Source: Solibacillus sp. FSL R7-0668 | GTDB taxonomy: Bacteria; Bacillota; Bacilli; Bacillales_A; Planococcaceae | Assembly (NCBI RefSeq): GCF_038006205.1 | Contig: NZ_JBBOUU010000001.1 | Span: forward strand, 3,226,001 to 3,290,000 | Length of the DNA: 64,000 nt | Direction: 5' to 3' | Shown here: in pieces, positions 28,948 to 36,199 of the stretch | Layout of the letters: every line of letters starts with the position of its first letter | Numbering within the stretch: the first letter of the stretch is position 1 | Translations under genes and position numbers: made by a program | Notes under the pieces: model-generated | Databases searched by the model: none | Seen by the model: the letters and a program-made list of their open reading frames with translations, nothing else | Told to the model about the DNA's origin: nothing

Positions 28948-29001
28948 GCCGATCACTCCTTCACAAATTGTCCATAATTATTTTAACTTAAATTTCACGT
29001 T

Positions 29002-29030
29002 TTGTGTTGACGAATTGCAACTGTTATAAT
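29002..29030 (+). promoter_or_regulatory. SigA-type promoter of the yhfH-like gene
   Basis: TTGTGT, 17-bp spacer, perfect TATAAT, about 57 bp before the small ORF. Confidence 0.6.
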
Positions 29031-29086
29031 ACACTATAAAATATAAACAGAAGTAATATAACAGAAACTTAAAGGAGGCACACACA

Positions 29087-29212
29087 ATGTTAGAAAACGT
29101 AGTGGAATTTTTCAAAAATTTACCAGATAAAGTTTGCGTATCATGCGGTGACAAAATTGAAGAACAAAGCGAATGCTACAGCAACAATTGTGATAAATGC
29201 AACTCACTTTAA
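29087..29212 (+). CDS. yhfH: Small zinc-ribbon-like protein, YhfH family (41 residues)
   Basis: The ATG follows AAAGGAGG and the frame encodes 41 residues with four cysteines in two CxxC-like pairs plus one more: VCVSCGDK at about 16-23, ECYSNNCDKCN near 29-39. This matches the small YhfH proteins of Bacillus, also encoded next to lipoate ligase. The cysteines suggest a zinc knuckle. Role unknown. It is divergent from lplJ, with its own promoter and a strong terminator, and was too short for routine gene calling. Confidence 0.8.
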   Translation: MLENVVEFFKNLPDKVCVSCGDKIEEQSECYSNNCDKCNSL

Positions 29213-29286
29213 TTCTTTATTCACTGTTTAACTAGACTTAAAATACCTTCATCTTAGACCAAGATGAACCTATAACGCTTACTTCA

Positions 29287-29320
29287 AGCCATAAGCTCGC
29301 TCAAAGCTTATGGCTTTTTT
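29287..29320 (+). terminator. Terminator after the yhfH-like gene
   Basis: Perfect 11-bp stem AGCCATAAGCT/AGCTTATGGCT followed by a T run. Confidence 0.9.
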
Positions 29321-29326
29321 CTGCAT

Positions 29327-29365
29327 AAAAAAGCGCATGGACCAAATGCCATGCACTTATTTTTT
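29327..29365. terminator. Second hairpin, likely terminator for yhgE read-through on the minus strand
   Basis: Stem GCATGG/CCATGC with TTTTTT on both sides, so it can work in either direction. It lies between the yhfH terminator and the tandem repeat. Confidence 0.6.
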
Positions 29366-29461
29366 ATCCCGCATTAAGGGACAGTAAGAAGATACCACTG
29401 TCCCTAAAAGCCCGATTGGTGATGCTAATGCTCGGTCAAACCCCACCGAGCAAAGATTCAC
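29363..29461 (-). repeat. Intergenic repeat element, copy 1 of a tandem pair
   Basis: 99-bp unit. It contains an inverted repeat GGGACAGT/ACTGTCCC, the shared block TAAAAGCCCGATT, and a hairpin CTCGGT/ACCGAG. The unit begins with TTTATCCCGCATTAAGGG. The next 101 bp repeat it almost exactly, and a diverged third copy lies near 38.6 kb. Oriented as the minus-strand genes it follows. Confidence 0.85.
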
Positions 29462-29562
29462 TTTATCCCGCATTAAGGGACAGTAAGAAGATACCACTGT
29501 CCCTAAAAGCCCGATTGGTGATGCTAATGCTCGGTCATAACCCCACCGAGCTAAAGGTTCAC
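29462..29562 (-). repeat. Intergenic repeat element, copy 2 of a tandem pair
   Basis: Nearly identical to the preceding 99 bp, differing by a 2-bp gain around the CTCGGT hairpin and a few substitutions. It ends in CTTATCC, seven bases from the yhgE stop codon. Confidence 0.85.
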
Positions 29563-29569
29563 CTTATCC

Positions 29570-31756
29570 TTATGCTTCTGTATGATGTTTTGAATAGCGT
29601 TTTTTGTGTACTAATGCGAAATAACCGAATGTAACGACTAAACATAACAGCATCACTGTAGCTAGTAATGACCAATTGAACATTAAGAATGTTGTATCAC
29701 CTGTTGAAATAGCTGCCTTGAAGCCTTGAACAGAGAATGTCATCGGTAAAATTTTATTAAAGAATTGTAATTGTTCTGGTACTAATTCGATTGGGAATGT
29801 ACCTGCACTTGTTGTTAATTGAAGAATTAACACAATAATGGCGATAAAGCGGCCAGGGTCACCGAATAATGACACAAGCATTTGAACAATTGCAAGGAAT
29901 GTAAAGCTTGTTAAAATCGTTGTGAAAATAAACTGTGGCATGTTCCCTACTTCAAGTCCTAATCCCCACACGACAATCGCTACTGTTAATAAGGATTGTA
30001 CAATACCAACACCCATTAATACAGATACTTTACTAATAAACCAACTTGCTCCTGTTTTTGGAATAATCGCTGGTTCCACAAGTGGGAAGACAATGGAAAT
30101 TAATAATGCCCCGACAAATAACCCTAATGAAATAAAGTATGGTGCAAAACCTGTACCATAGTTTGGTACGTGGTTGACAGATTCTTTTTCAACTTCCACT
30201 GGTGCACCGACCATATCGTACGTATCTTCAGTTGGATGTACGTCTGCTTTTTCACTAGCTTCTGTCAATTTATCGGTTAATGTCGTTGTACCATCTGTTA
30301 GCTCTTTGGTACCTTCGACTAATGTAGTAGAGCCTTGCGCTAACTCACCAGATTTTTCTGCCAGTAAGCTTGTGCCGTCATTTAATTTGTTAGAGCCCTC
30401 TACTAAAGTATTTAACCCTTGTGCTAATGATTGTGCTCCTGCTTCAGCACTTGCTGCACCTGTGCTTAATTCAAGTAGCTTATCCGCAATTGTAGCGTTA
30501 CCTGCTGCAAGGGAAGCGGCACCATCTGTAAGCTGGGCTGAATTTTGCTGTAATTGACCTACCCCTTCACTTACTTGCTGTTGACCCGCATTTAATTTTT
30601 CAGCACCCGCGCTAATCGCAGCGATTTTATCGTCTAAGCCATTTGTTCCAACATGTAATTGACTTAAACCACCGCTTACTTGTTTCGTGCCTTCTTGTAA
30701 TTGCGCCAATGCTGTTGTTAACGCTGCTTGCTTTTCTTCTGGTAGCATCGGAATAATCGCTTCTAGCTGTGCTGCTAGTTGCTCCATGCCCGCAGATACA
30801 TTGGCTGATCCATCGGCTAATGCTTTTACCTTGTCATCAATACCTGCTGTACCTTGTGTTAATAACGCTAAATTTTCCGTTAAATTTGCCTGACCAGCTG
30901 TTAATTCTGTTTGACCATTTGCGACTTGAGCAACCCCATTTGTGTAGCTTTCAATACCTTGCTGTAAGCTATTTGCACCTTCTGCGGCTGTTTGTGCTCC
31001 GTCTGATAATTGTTTACTGCCATCTGCAATTTTGGCTACACCTGTTGCTAATTCACTCGCCCCTGTTGCAGCTGTTTTTGCACCCTCTGCTAATGTATCT
31101 GTACCAGCTGATAATTCAACTGAGCTTGAAGCTAATTGCTCTAAATAGCCTTTCAATTCATCGGCACCGTCTGCTAATTTTTTGGCACCTTCATCTAATT
31201 TTCCAGCGCCATCCGCTGCTTCCACAAAACCATCACCAAGCTGGGTAATCGAATCAAATAATTTTTCAGCATAGGTAGTAGACACTTGTTTATTAACTTC
31301 TGCTTTAATGCGATCCATCGCTGTTTCACCAATTTGCGCACTTAAAAAGTTGAAGCCCTCATTCGGGATATAATCAATCACTAATTTTTGTGGCTGATCG
31401 TCCAATAATGTTGTCACATGCTCAGAAAAATTTTCTGGGATTTTAATTAAAATATAATATTTTTGATTTAATAATTGTTGATTGGCATCTGCTGCATCGA
31501 TTTCTTCAAATTGAAATTGCTTACTTTCAACGAGCTTATCCACTAAGGTTTGACCAAGCTCCATCGATTCCCCGTCCATGGTAGTCCCTTTGTCTTCATT
31601 GACAATTGCTACGGGCATGCTATCTAAATTTGCGTATGGATCCCAAAACGCCCATAAAAACATACCACTATACATGACAGGCACGAAAAGTACCGCAATT
31701 ACAGAAATCAGCATTTTTCTCGTTTTGAAAATTTTCAGCCATTCTGCTTTTATCAC
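29570..31756 (-). CDS. yhgE: YhgE/Pip family ABC-2-like membrane protein
   Basis: 728 residues. One N-terminal membrane helix (VIAVLFVPVMYSGMFLWAFW, about 19-38) is followed by an extracellular domain, then a 300-residue region of coiled heptad-like repeats such as LAEGAKTAATGASELATGV and LADGSANVSAGMEQLA (about 190-500), and finally five or six helices with PIELVPEQLQFFNKILPMTF. This is the YhgE/phage-infection-protein family; Lactococcus Pip is a phage receptor and ESX-type systems use relatives. GTG start after GGAGG. It lies downstream of a TetR regulator with its own operator, as in B. subtilis. Confidence 0.9.
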   Translation of the reverse strand: MIKAEWLKIFKTRKMLISVIAVLFVPVMYSGMFLWAFWDPYANLDSMPVAIVNEDKGTTMDGESMELGQTLVDKLVESKQFQFEEIDAADANQQLLNQKYYILIKIPENFSEHVTTLLDDQPQKLVIDYIPNEGFNFLSAQIGETAMDRIKAEVNKQVSTTYAEKLFDSITQLGDGFVEAADGAGKLDEGAKKLADGADELKGYLEQLASSSVELSAGTDTLAEGAKTAATGASELATGVAKIADGSKQLSDGAQTAAEGANSLQQGIESYTNGVAQVANGQTELTAGQANLTENLALLTQGTAGIDDKVKALADGSANVSAGMEQLAAQLEAIIPMLPEEKQAALTTALAQLQEGTKQVSGGLSQLHVGTNGLDDKIAAISAGAEKLNAGQQQVSEGVGQLQQNSAQLTDGAASLAAGNATIADKLLELSTGAASAEAGAQSLAQGLNTLVEGSNKLNDGTSLLAEKSGELAQGSTTLVEGTKELTDGTTTLTDKLTEASEKADVHPTEDTYDMVGAPVEVEKESVNHVPNYGTGFAPYFISLGLFVGALLISIVFPLVEPAIIPKTGASWFISKVSVLMGVGIVQSLLTVAIVVWGLGLEVGNMPQFIFTTILTSFTFLAIVQMLVSLFGDPGRFIAIIVLILQLTTSAGTFPIELVPEQLQFFNKILPMTFSVQGFKAAISTGDTTFLMFNWSLLATVMLLCLVVTFGYFALVHKKRYSKHHTEA

Positions 31757-31782
31757 ACTATTTCCTCCTTGTTAAAACTAAT

Positions 31783-31805
31783 TGACCATAAACGTCACTC
31801 GGTCA
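31783..31805 (-). promoter_or_regulatory. Putative YhgD operator upstream of yhgE
   Basis: 23-bp imperfect palindrome TGACC-N13-GGTCA between the tetR terminator and the yhgE ribosome site. The same spacing and half-sites occur upstream of the regulator gene. Confidence 0.6.
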
Positions 31806-31814
31806 TTTCACTGT

Positions 31815-31842
31815 AAAAAGAAACCCACCTCACATGGAAGTG
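31815..31842 (-). terminator. Terminator after the tetR (yhgD) gene
   Basis: Stem CACTTC/GAGGTG (one wobble) followed by GGTTTCTTTTT on the minus strand. Confidence 0.6.
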
Positions 31843-31846
31843 AATG

Positions 31847-32422
31847 CTACTTTTTCTTTGCTAAACCACGAAAAATGGTTTCACTAAATAAGGCCAAAAT
31901 CTCTTGTTCGTTAAGTGGCTCATGATGTGTCAACTGCCAATCTACAATAAACGCTAAATACGATTTAAACAATAAATAGGCTACATGCTCTGCATTACAA
32001 TCAATGATTTCATCTTTTGCAATCCCATTTCGAATACGCATGGACACATATGAAATAATCTCTGCCTCGATTTTTAAAAGCATTTGCTGTACTTCTGGTG
32101 TACGAAGTGCTTTTTCTTCTTCAATCAATTTGGCAAATAGCATATGCCGCTCACGGAATTGAAGCATTTTCATTAAGGCTGTATGCGCATTTTGAATAAA
32201 GCTCGCATTCGTATCGATGAGTTGATCGGTTTCATGCTTCATTTCATTAATTAAATGAAAGACCACCTCTTGAAATAGTTCTTCCTTATTTGAAAAAAAC
32301 GTATAAATCGTTCCTTTACCGACATTAGCGATTTTTGCCACCTGCTCTATCGTCGTTGCTTTATAACCAAATAATGAAAACGATTTTGTAGCTGCATGTA
32401 AAATTTCATATCGACGATCCAT
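31847..32422 (-). CDS. yhgD: TetR/AcrR family regulator (YhgD-like)
   Basis: 191 residues. The N-terminal helix-turn-helix AATKSFSLFGYKATTIEQVA ... NVGKGTIYTFFSNKEELF (about 9-50) is typical TetR; the rest is a ligand-binding helical domain. Start is the ATG at 32422 after GAGGAGG; the longer frame upstream reads through the promoter and operator. It sits directly upstream of yhgE and the two share an operator motif, so it probably represses itself and yhgE. Ligand unknown. Confidence 0.9.
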   Translation of the reverse strand: MDRRYEILHAATKSFSLFGYKATTIEQVAKIANVGKGTIYTFFSNKEELFQEVVFHLINEMKHETDQLIDTNASFIQNAHTALMKMLQFRERHMLFAKLIEEEKALRTPEVQQMLLKIEAEIISYVSMRIRNGIAKDEIIDCNAEHVAYLLFKSYLAFIVDWQLTHHEPLNEQEILALFSETIFRGLAKKK

Positions 32423-32446
32423 AAATCCACCTCCTCTAAACAAAAG

Positions 32447-32469
32447 TGACCAGAAAACCACTTTGGTCA
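32447..32469 (-). promoter_or_regulatory. Putative YhgD operator at its own promoter
   Basis: TGACC-N13-GGTCA, the same layout as at 31783-31805. An extra half-site TCTGGTCA (32470-32477) extends the palindrome. Confidence 0.6.
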
Positions 32470-32479
32470 TCTGGTCATT

Positions 32480-32507
32480 ATTATACACCGCTCATTTCAT
32501 TTTGCAA
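32480..32507 (-). promoter_or_regulatory. SigA-type promoter of yhgD
   Basis: Minus strand TTGCAA, 16-bp spacer, perfect TATAAT, immediately upstream of the operator, so a bound repressor would block initiation. Confidence 0.6.
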
Positions 32508-32510
32508 CTA

Positions 32511-33002
32511 TTAATGATTATGATCTTCTTCTTTTTCTTCGTCTTTATGCTCTGAATCCTCCATTGTATCGGAGCTTGTATCTTCTAACACCTTGCTCAT
32601 ATCCGGTTTCCCTACAACAAGCTTTTGCTTTGGCATGACATGCATTCCTCGCGCTGTAGTATGAGCATACATATAGTAAACCCCGTCATAATCGAATGTA
32701 TAGTCCACCGCGTATAAACCATCTGACGTTAATTCCCCAAATAGCATTTCTCCTTGGTCACGTAGGCCGGATTCCCATACTTCGAATTTTACTTCATCCG
32801 CATCATCTACGGCCTCTCCATTTTGTGTAATGCGGGCTGCTAATTGAATTGGTTCACCAGCGGATACTAATTCGGCTGTTTGAATATCCACCTCAACAAT
32901 TGCCGGTGCCTCGGTATTGGCATCTGTTTGAAGTTGTTGTTCATCTCCACAGCCAAATAATAAAAACGGTACTGCAACCATACTATACATCCATTTTTTC
33001 AT
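32511..33002 (-). CDS. FixH/YtkA-like lipoprotein
   Basis: 163 residues. Signal peptide MKKWMYSMVAVPFLLFGC ends in a lipobox with Cys at about 18. The mature part is an Ig-like beta-sandwich as in FixH/YtkA proteins (IQLAARITQNGEAVDDADEV, then GLYAVDYTFDYDGVYYMYAH). The tail from about residue 140 is strongly acidic with histidines (EHKDEEKEEDHNH), a plausible metal-binding end. It is the last gene of a four-gene set with a beta-propeller lipoprotein and a two-component system; its start overlaps the kinase stop by 4 bp. Function inferred only. Confidence 0.75.
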   Translation of the reverse strand: MKKWMYSMVAVPFLLFGCGDEQQLQTDANTEAPAIVEVDIQTAELVSAGEPIQLAARITQNGEAVDDADEVKFEVWESGLRDQGEMLFGELTSDGLYAVDYTFDYDGVYYMYAHTTARGMHVMPKQKLVVGKPDMSKVLEDTSSDTMEDSEHKDEEKEEDHNH

Positions 33003-34390
33003 CCTGATTCCTCCATTAATGGTAGTGTTATCATTACATTTGTCCCTTGTTCAACTTTGCTTTCAATTTTTAACGATCCGTTATGCTGTTGAATGATTTG
33101 TTCTACGATTGACAGCCCTAATCCACTGCCTCCATCCATTCGACTACGTGCCTTATTCACACGATAAAAGCGCTCCGTTACATGAGGTACATCTTCCTCG
33201 GGGATACCAATTCCAAAATCCTGTATTGTAATGACTGCCTCTTTGTCTAATTGAGACGTTGTCATGATAATTTGTGCATGCTCATGTGAATAACGAATTG
33301 CATTTTCGATAACATTAATCCATACCTGCTTTAGCTTTTGTTCATCACCTATGACAATCAATTCTTCATCAAAATTTTGCTTGATTTGAATCTGCTTGTT
33401 CATCGCTTGCTGGCTTACTAAGCAAATCGCATCACGTAAGCTTTCCGCCAAGACAAGCGGATCATATTCACTCACCGTCATTTCGTCTTTTCGTGCGAGC
33501 TGCATGAACTCATTCGTTAAACGTTCCATACGCGCAGCTTCTTTTGCAATAATTTGAACGGCCTCTTCCTTTTGCTGCGCATCCACTAGTCCATTTTGAA
33601 TGGCTTCACTATAGCCTTTGACATAGCTAATTGGTGTACGTAGTTCATGCGATACGGTAGCTAAAAAGGATTTTTGTGCTTCATCCTCTCGTTGAATTGC
33701 TGCTGCCATCTGGTTAAATGCAGCTGACAGGCTTCCGATTTCATCTTTGGATGTCACTTCCACTCTCGTTTCATAATGTCCCTTTGTCATTTTGCCTACC
33801 GCTCGCTGCAATTTCGCAAGTGGCTGCAAAATTTTGCCCATACCATAATAAACAAAAAATGCCGCCACTAATAAAAACATTACAGCACCCGTTACAAGTA
33901 AAATGACTTCTTGCTGAGCAAGCTCAGAAATTTTAGCAAGTGGGTAATACACATAAATAATACCCTCTAAACGATTTTGATCGGTAAATGGTAAAATAAC
34001 AGAAATGATTTGACGCTCAAAACGTTCCTCATAGCCTATTTTCGTAACGGCCTTACCCTGCAGCAGCTGCTGACGTTCATCGACCCCAATTAAGGCATCA
34101 TAATCAATATCAAACGGAACACAGGCACTAAGCTCACGTGGGTTACGTACCGCAAAAATTTCGAGATTGGAATAAGCCGCATACGCATCAATTTCAGCGA
34201 TCAGCTCATCCGTTACTTTGCCACCTGTGTATTTGGTTTGCAGCTTTTCCCCTACTTCAATCATGGTAGTCTTTGTATCTTCTACATAGAGCTGCTCATA
34301 TAAAAAGTTTGTAAATATATACATAAATACTACGGTAGCACTTAAAAATAACACGATGAGCAACCAAATTTTCGATGAAAGCTTTTTCAT
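32999..34390 (-). CDS. Sensor histidine kinase with HAMP domain
   Basis: 463 residues. TM1 at about 9-29, an extracellular sensor of some 135 residues, TM2 at about 167-190, then HAMP (about 190-242), HisKA with SHELRTPISYVKGYSEAIQNG at about 255-275, and HATPase boxes NVIENAIRYS, DFGIGIPEEDV and GGSGLGLSIVEQI. All catalytic elements are intact. It overlaps the regulator gene by 4 bp (ATGA). Signal unknown; the linked lipoproteins suggest an envelope cue. Confidence 0.93.
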   Translation of the reverse strand: MKKLSSKIWLLIVLFLSATVVFMYIFTNFLYEQLYVEDTKTTMIEVGEKLQTKYTGGKVTDELIAEIDAYAAYSNLEIFAVRNPRELSACVPFDIDYDALIGVDERQQLLQGKAVTKIGYEERFERQIISVILPFTDQNRLEGIIYVYYPLAKISELAQQEVILLVTGAVMFLLVAAFFVYYGMGKILQPLAKLQRAVGKMTKGHYETRVEVTSKDEIGSLSAAFNQMAAAIQREDEAQKSFLATVSHELRTPISYVKGYSEAIQNGLVDAQQKEEAVQIIAKEAARMERLTNEFMQLARKDEMTVSEYDPLVLAESLRDAICLVSQQAMNKQIQIKQNFDEELIVIGDEQKLKQVWINVIENAIRYSHEHAQIIMTTSQLDKEAVITIQDFGIGIPEEDVPHVTERFYRVNKARSRMDGGSGLGLSIVEQIIQQHNGSLKIESKVEQGTNVMITLPLMEESG

Positions 34391-35085
34391 AAGACCTTTT
34401 CAAAGCGATAGCCTACACCCCATACCGTTTGAATATAGTCGCTTGCTTCCTTTGATTTTTTTCCTAATTTAATACGTAATGTTTTAATATGTGTATCGAC
34501 TGTGCGCGTGCCACCAGAATAATTCAAATCCCAAATATGCTCCAGCAGCTGTTCGCGTGAATAGACATTATTTGGATGCTTCATAAATAAATAGAGCAGT
34601 TCAAACTCCTTTAAAGTCAACATAATCAATTCATCCTCGATAAAAACTTTACGCGAAATTTCATCTAATTTAATGACCCCATGCTGGATAATCTGAACTT
34701 CCGGCTCTTGAATGAGTCCACCTGAGCGGCGCAACACCGCATAAATCCGTGCAACTAATTCCTCTGCCGTAAAGGGCTTTACAATATAGTCATCGCCACC
34801 AATCATCAGTCCCTTTACTTTATCGTCCTTCGCATCCCGCGCCGTTAAAAAGATAATAGGCACCTTGTCCATCGTCATGGCATGGATGGCTTGACACACC
34901 TCAAAGCCATCTTCACCTGGCATCATGACATCTAATAACACTAAGTCAATGGCCTGTCGACTAATTATTTGATAAGCCTCTGCCCCATTTTCAGCGTGAA
35001 TCGTTTGGAAGCCTGAGTTTACTAATACTAAATCAATGAGCTGACGCATATCGATTTCATCATCTACAATTAAGATTGTCGTCAT
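34387..35085 (-). CDS. OmpR/PhoB-type response regulator
   Basis: 232 residues. Receiver with VDDEID, phosphoacceptor Asp in LVLLDVMMPGEDGFEV at about 49-64, LTAR and Lys in VKPFTAEEL; winged-helix C-terminus with GGTRTVDTHIKTLRIKLGK and VWGVGYRFEK. Its ATG overlaps the stop of the propeller lipoprotein gene, so it is co-translated. Likely binds the 11-bp-phased TGAAAT repeats upstream of the module. Confidence 0.94.
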   Translation of the reverse strand: MTTILIVDDEIDMRQLIDLVLVNSGFQTIHAENGAEAYQIISRQAIDLVLLDVMMPGEDGFEVCQAIHAMTMDKVPIIFLTARDAKDDKVKGLMIGGDDYIVKPFTAEELVARIYAVLRRSGGLIQEPEVQIIQHGVIKLDEISRKVFIEDELIMLTLKEFELLYLFMKHPNNVYSREQLLEHIWDLNYSGGTRTVDTHIKTLRIKLGKKSKEASDYIQTVWGVGYRFEKVL

Positions 35086-36041
35086 TAAGGTCTCTCCCTT
35101 ACGAATAACTGAAATGCACCTTTTCCGGTAGCGATTTTTCTTATAATTTGTGCTTGTTCCATCACATACAGTGTTTGATCATCATAGCCCGCTACCACTA
35201 ATTGATCATTAAAATAAGCGACTGTAAACGGGTTCGCTGCAACCTCTTGCTGCCAATGTATCTTTCCATCTAATGACATACTATAAATCGTATTTGAGCC
35301 GTGACTCGCAATAACGATTTCTTGGTCCTGCTGGATTAATGTGACCGGCATCATTGGTACTGCAACTTCACTTTTCAGTTCGCCTGTCGTCAAATCCATT
35401 ATTTGCACCATCTCATTTGGCTTACTTCCTTGTCCGTGTCCACCAAGCCAAAGCTCGTTTGTCTGTTCTACTACGAGCACACCTTGAGCAGAGCTTGCAA
35501 TCTTCCATTCATCGATTGCTTGAAAGGTTGTTGTATCAATAACAGAAAGGACTGTATCTTTATAGTTCACTACATAGAGTAGCTTTTCATGTAACGCCAT
35601 CGACATCGGATAATTGCCTAGCTTGATGCTTTGCTGTACTTCGCCGATGACGGAATAGCTTGTTAATTCATTAGTCTTGCTATTGGTTATATAAATGGTC
35701 TGTGCTTGTTCATCATAAAGTGCATTAGTCGTACCAATACCTGTTTTCAACTTCGCGATTTGCTTCCCTGTTGAAAGCTCATAGAGTTCGGCTTCATCTA
35801 GTTGGTGACCATATAGTAATATAGCATTTGTTCCAACTAATATTGCACCGGTATAAGCCTTTTCTAAATGCCAGGTTGCTAGTAGCTCATAGCCTTCATC
35901 ATAAAATGTAATGGTTGGCTCTAAAATATTCATGGAGGCTAAAAAGCTTTGCTGCTCATCAATTGCATCAAAGGCCTCGTCATTACATCCAGCTAAAGCG
36001 AGCAGGCAGCCTACTAATAATAGCGCTTTTATCAATTTCAT
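35085..36041 (-). CDS. YncE-like beta-propeller lipoprotein
   Basis: 318 residues. Lipobox signal LIKALLLVGCLLALAGCNDE with Cys at about 18. The mature part has YVTN/YncE-type propeller repeats, such as EQAQTIYITNSKTNELTSYS, LLYVVNYKDTVLSVIDTTTF and ELWLGGHGQGSKPNE. It resembles the quinoprotein-like propellers but I see no cofactor site. The ATG at 36041 is preferred over a GTG nine bases upstream that abuts the ribosome site. First gene of the module, after a hem operon terminator. Confidence 0.75.
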   Translation of the reverse strand: MKLIKALLLVGCLLALAGCNDEAFDAIDEQQSFLASMNILEPTITFYDEGYELLATWHLEKAYTGAILVGTNAILLYGHQLDEAELYELSTGKQIAKLKTGIGTTNALYDEQAQTIYITNSKTNELTSYSVIGEVQQSIKLGNYPMSMALHEKLLYVVNYKDTVLSVIDTTTFQAIDEWKIASSAQGVLVVEQTNELWLGGHGQGSKPNEMVQIMDLTTGELKSEVAVPMMPVTLIQQDQEIVIASHGSNTIYSMSLDGKIHWQQEVAANPFTVAYFNDQLVVAGYDDQTLYVMEQAQIIRKIATGKGAFQLFVRERP

Positions 36042-36075
36042 GGCGTACACACCTCACTTTCAAGCCTACTAAATA

Positions 36076-36121
36076 TTTGTGAAATTTGCATGAAATGAAA
36101 AGGATAATTTTGTGAAATTTG
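36076..36121 (-). promoter_or_regulatory. Phased TGAAAT direct repeats upstream of the propeller/two-component module
   Basis: TTTGTGAAATTTG occurs twice, starts 33 bp apart (36076 and 36109). TGAAAT also lies at 36091, so the three TGAAAT hexamers at 36080, 36091 and 36113 are phased at multiples of 11 bp, typical of OmpR-family binding sites. Confidence 0.55.
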
Positions 36122-36126
36122 TATAC

Positions 36127-36170
36127 AAAAAAAGCTAGGTTAAAAGTACATGCTTTTAATCCAGCTTTTT
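36127..36170 (-). terminator. Terminator of the hem operon
   Basis: Stem AAAGCTGGATTAAAAG / CTTTTAACCTAGCTTT with one mismatch, followed by TTTTTT on the minus strand, just after hemY. Confidence 0.85.
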
Positions 36171-36199
36171 CTTTCTATTTGAATGGCAAGGTACATCTC

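Noticed and set aside
29363-29562. Tandem repeat considered as a CRISPR array
   Set aside because: Only two units, with repeat and 'spacer' parts equally conserved, and no cas genes nearby.
29416-29634. Open frame across the tandem repeats at 29.4 kb
   Set aside because: It repeats MLMLGQ- and VMLMLGH-type peptides only because the DNA is duplicated; it crosses the yhgE stop and has no ribosome site.
30769-31248. Leucine- and histidine-rich open frame on the plus strand inside yhgE
   Set aside because: It arises from the repetitive Ala/Gly/Leu/Gln coding of yhgE read in reverse; no start signals or family resemblance.
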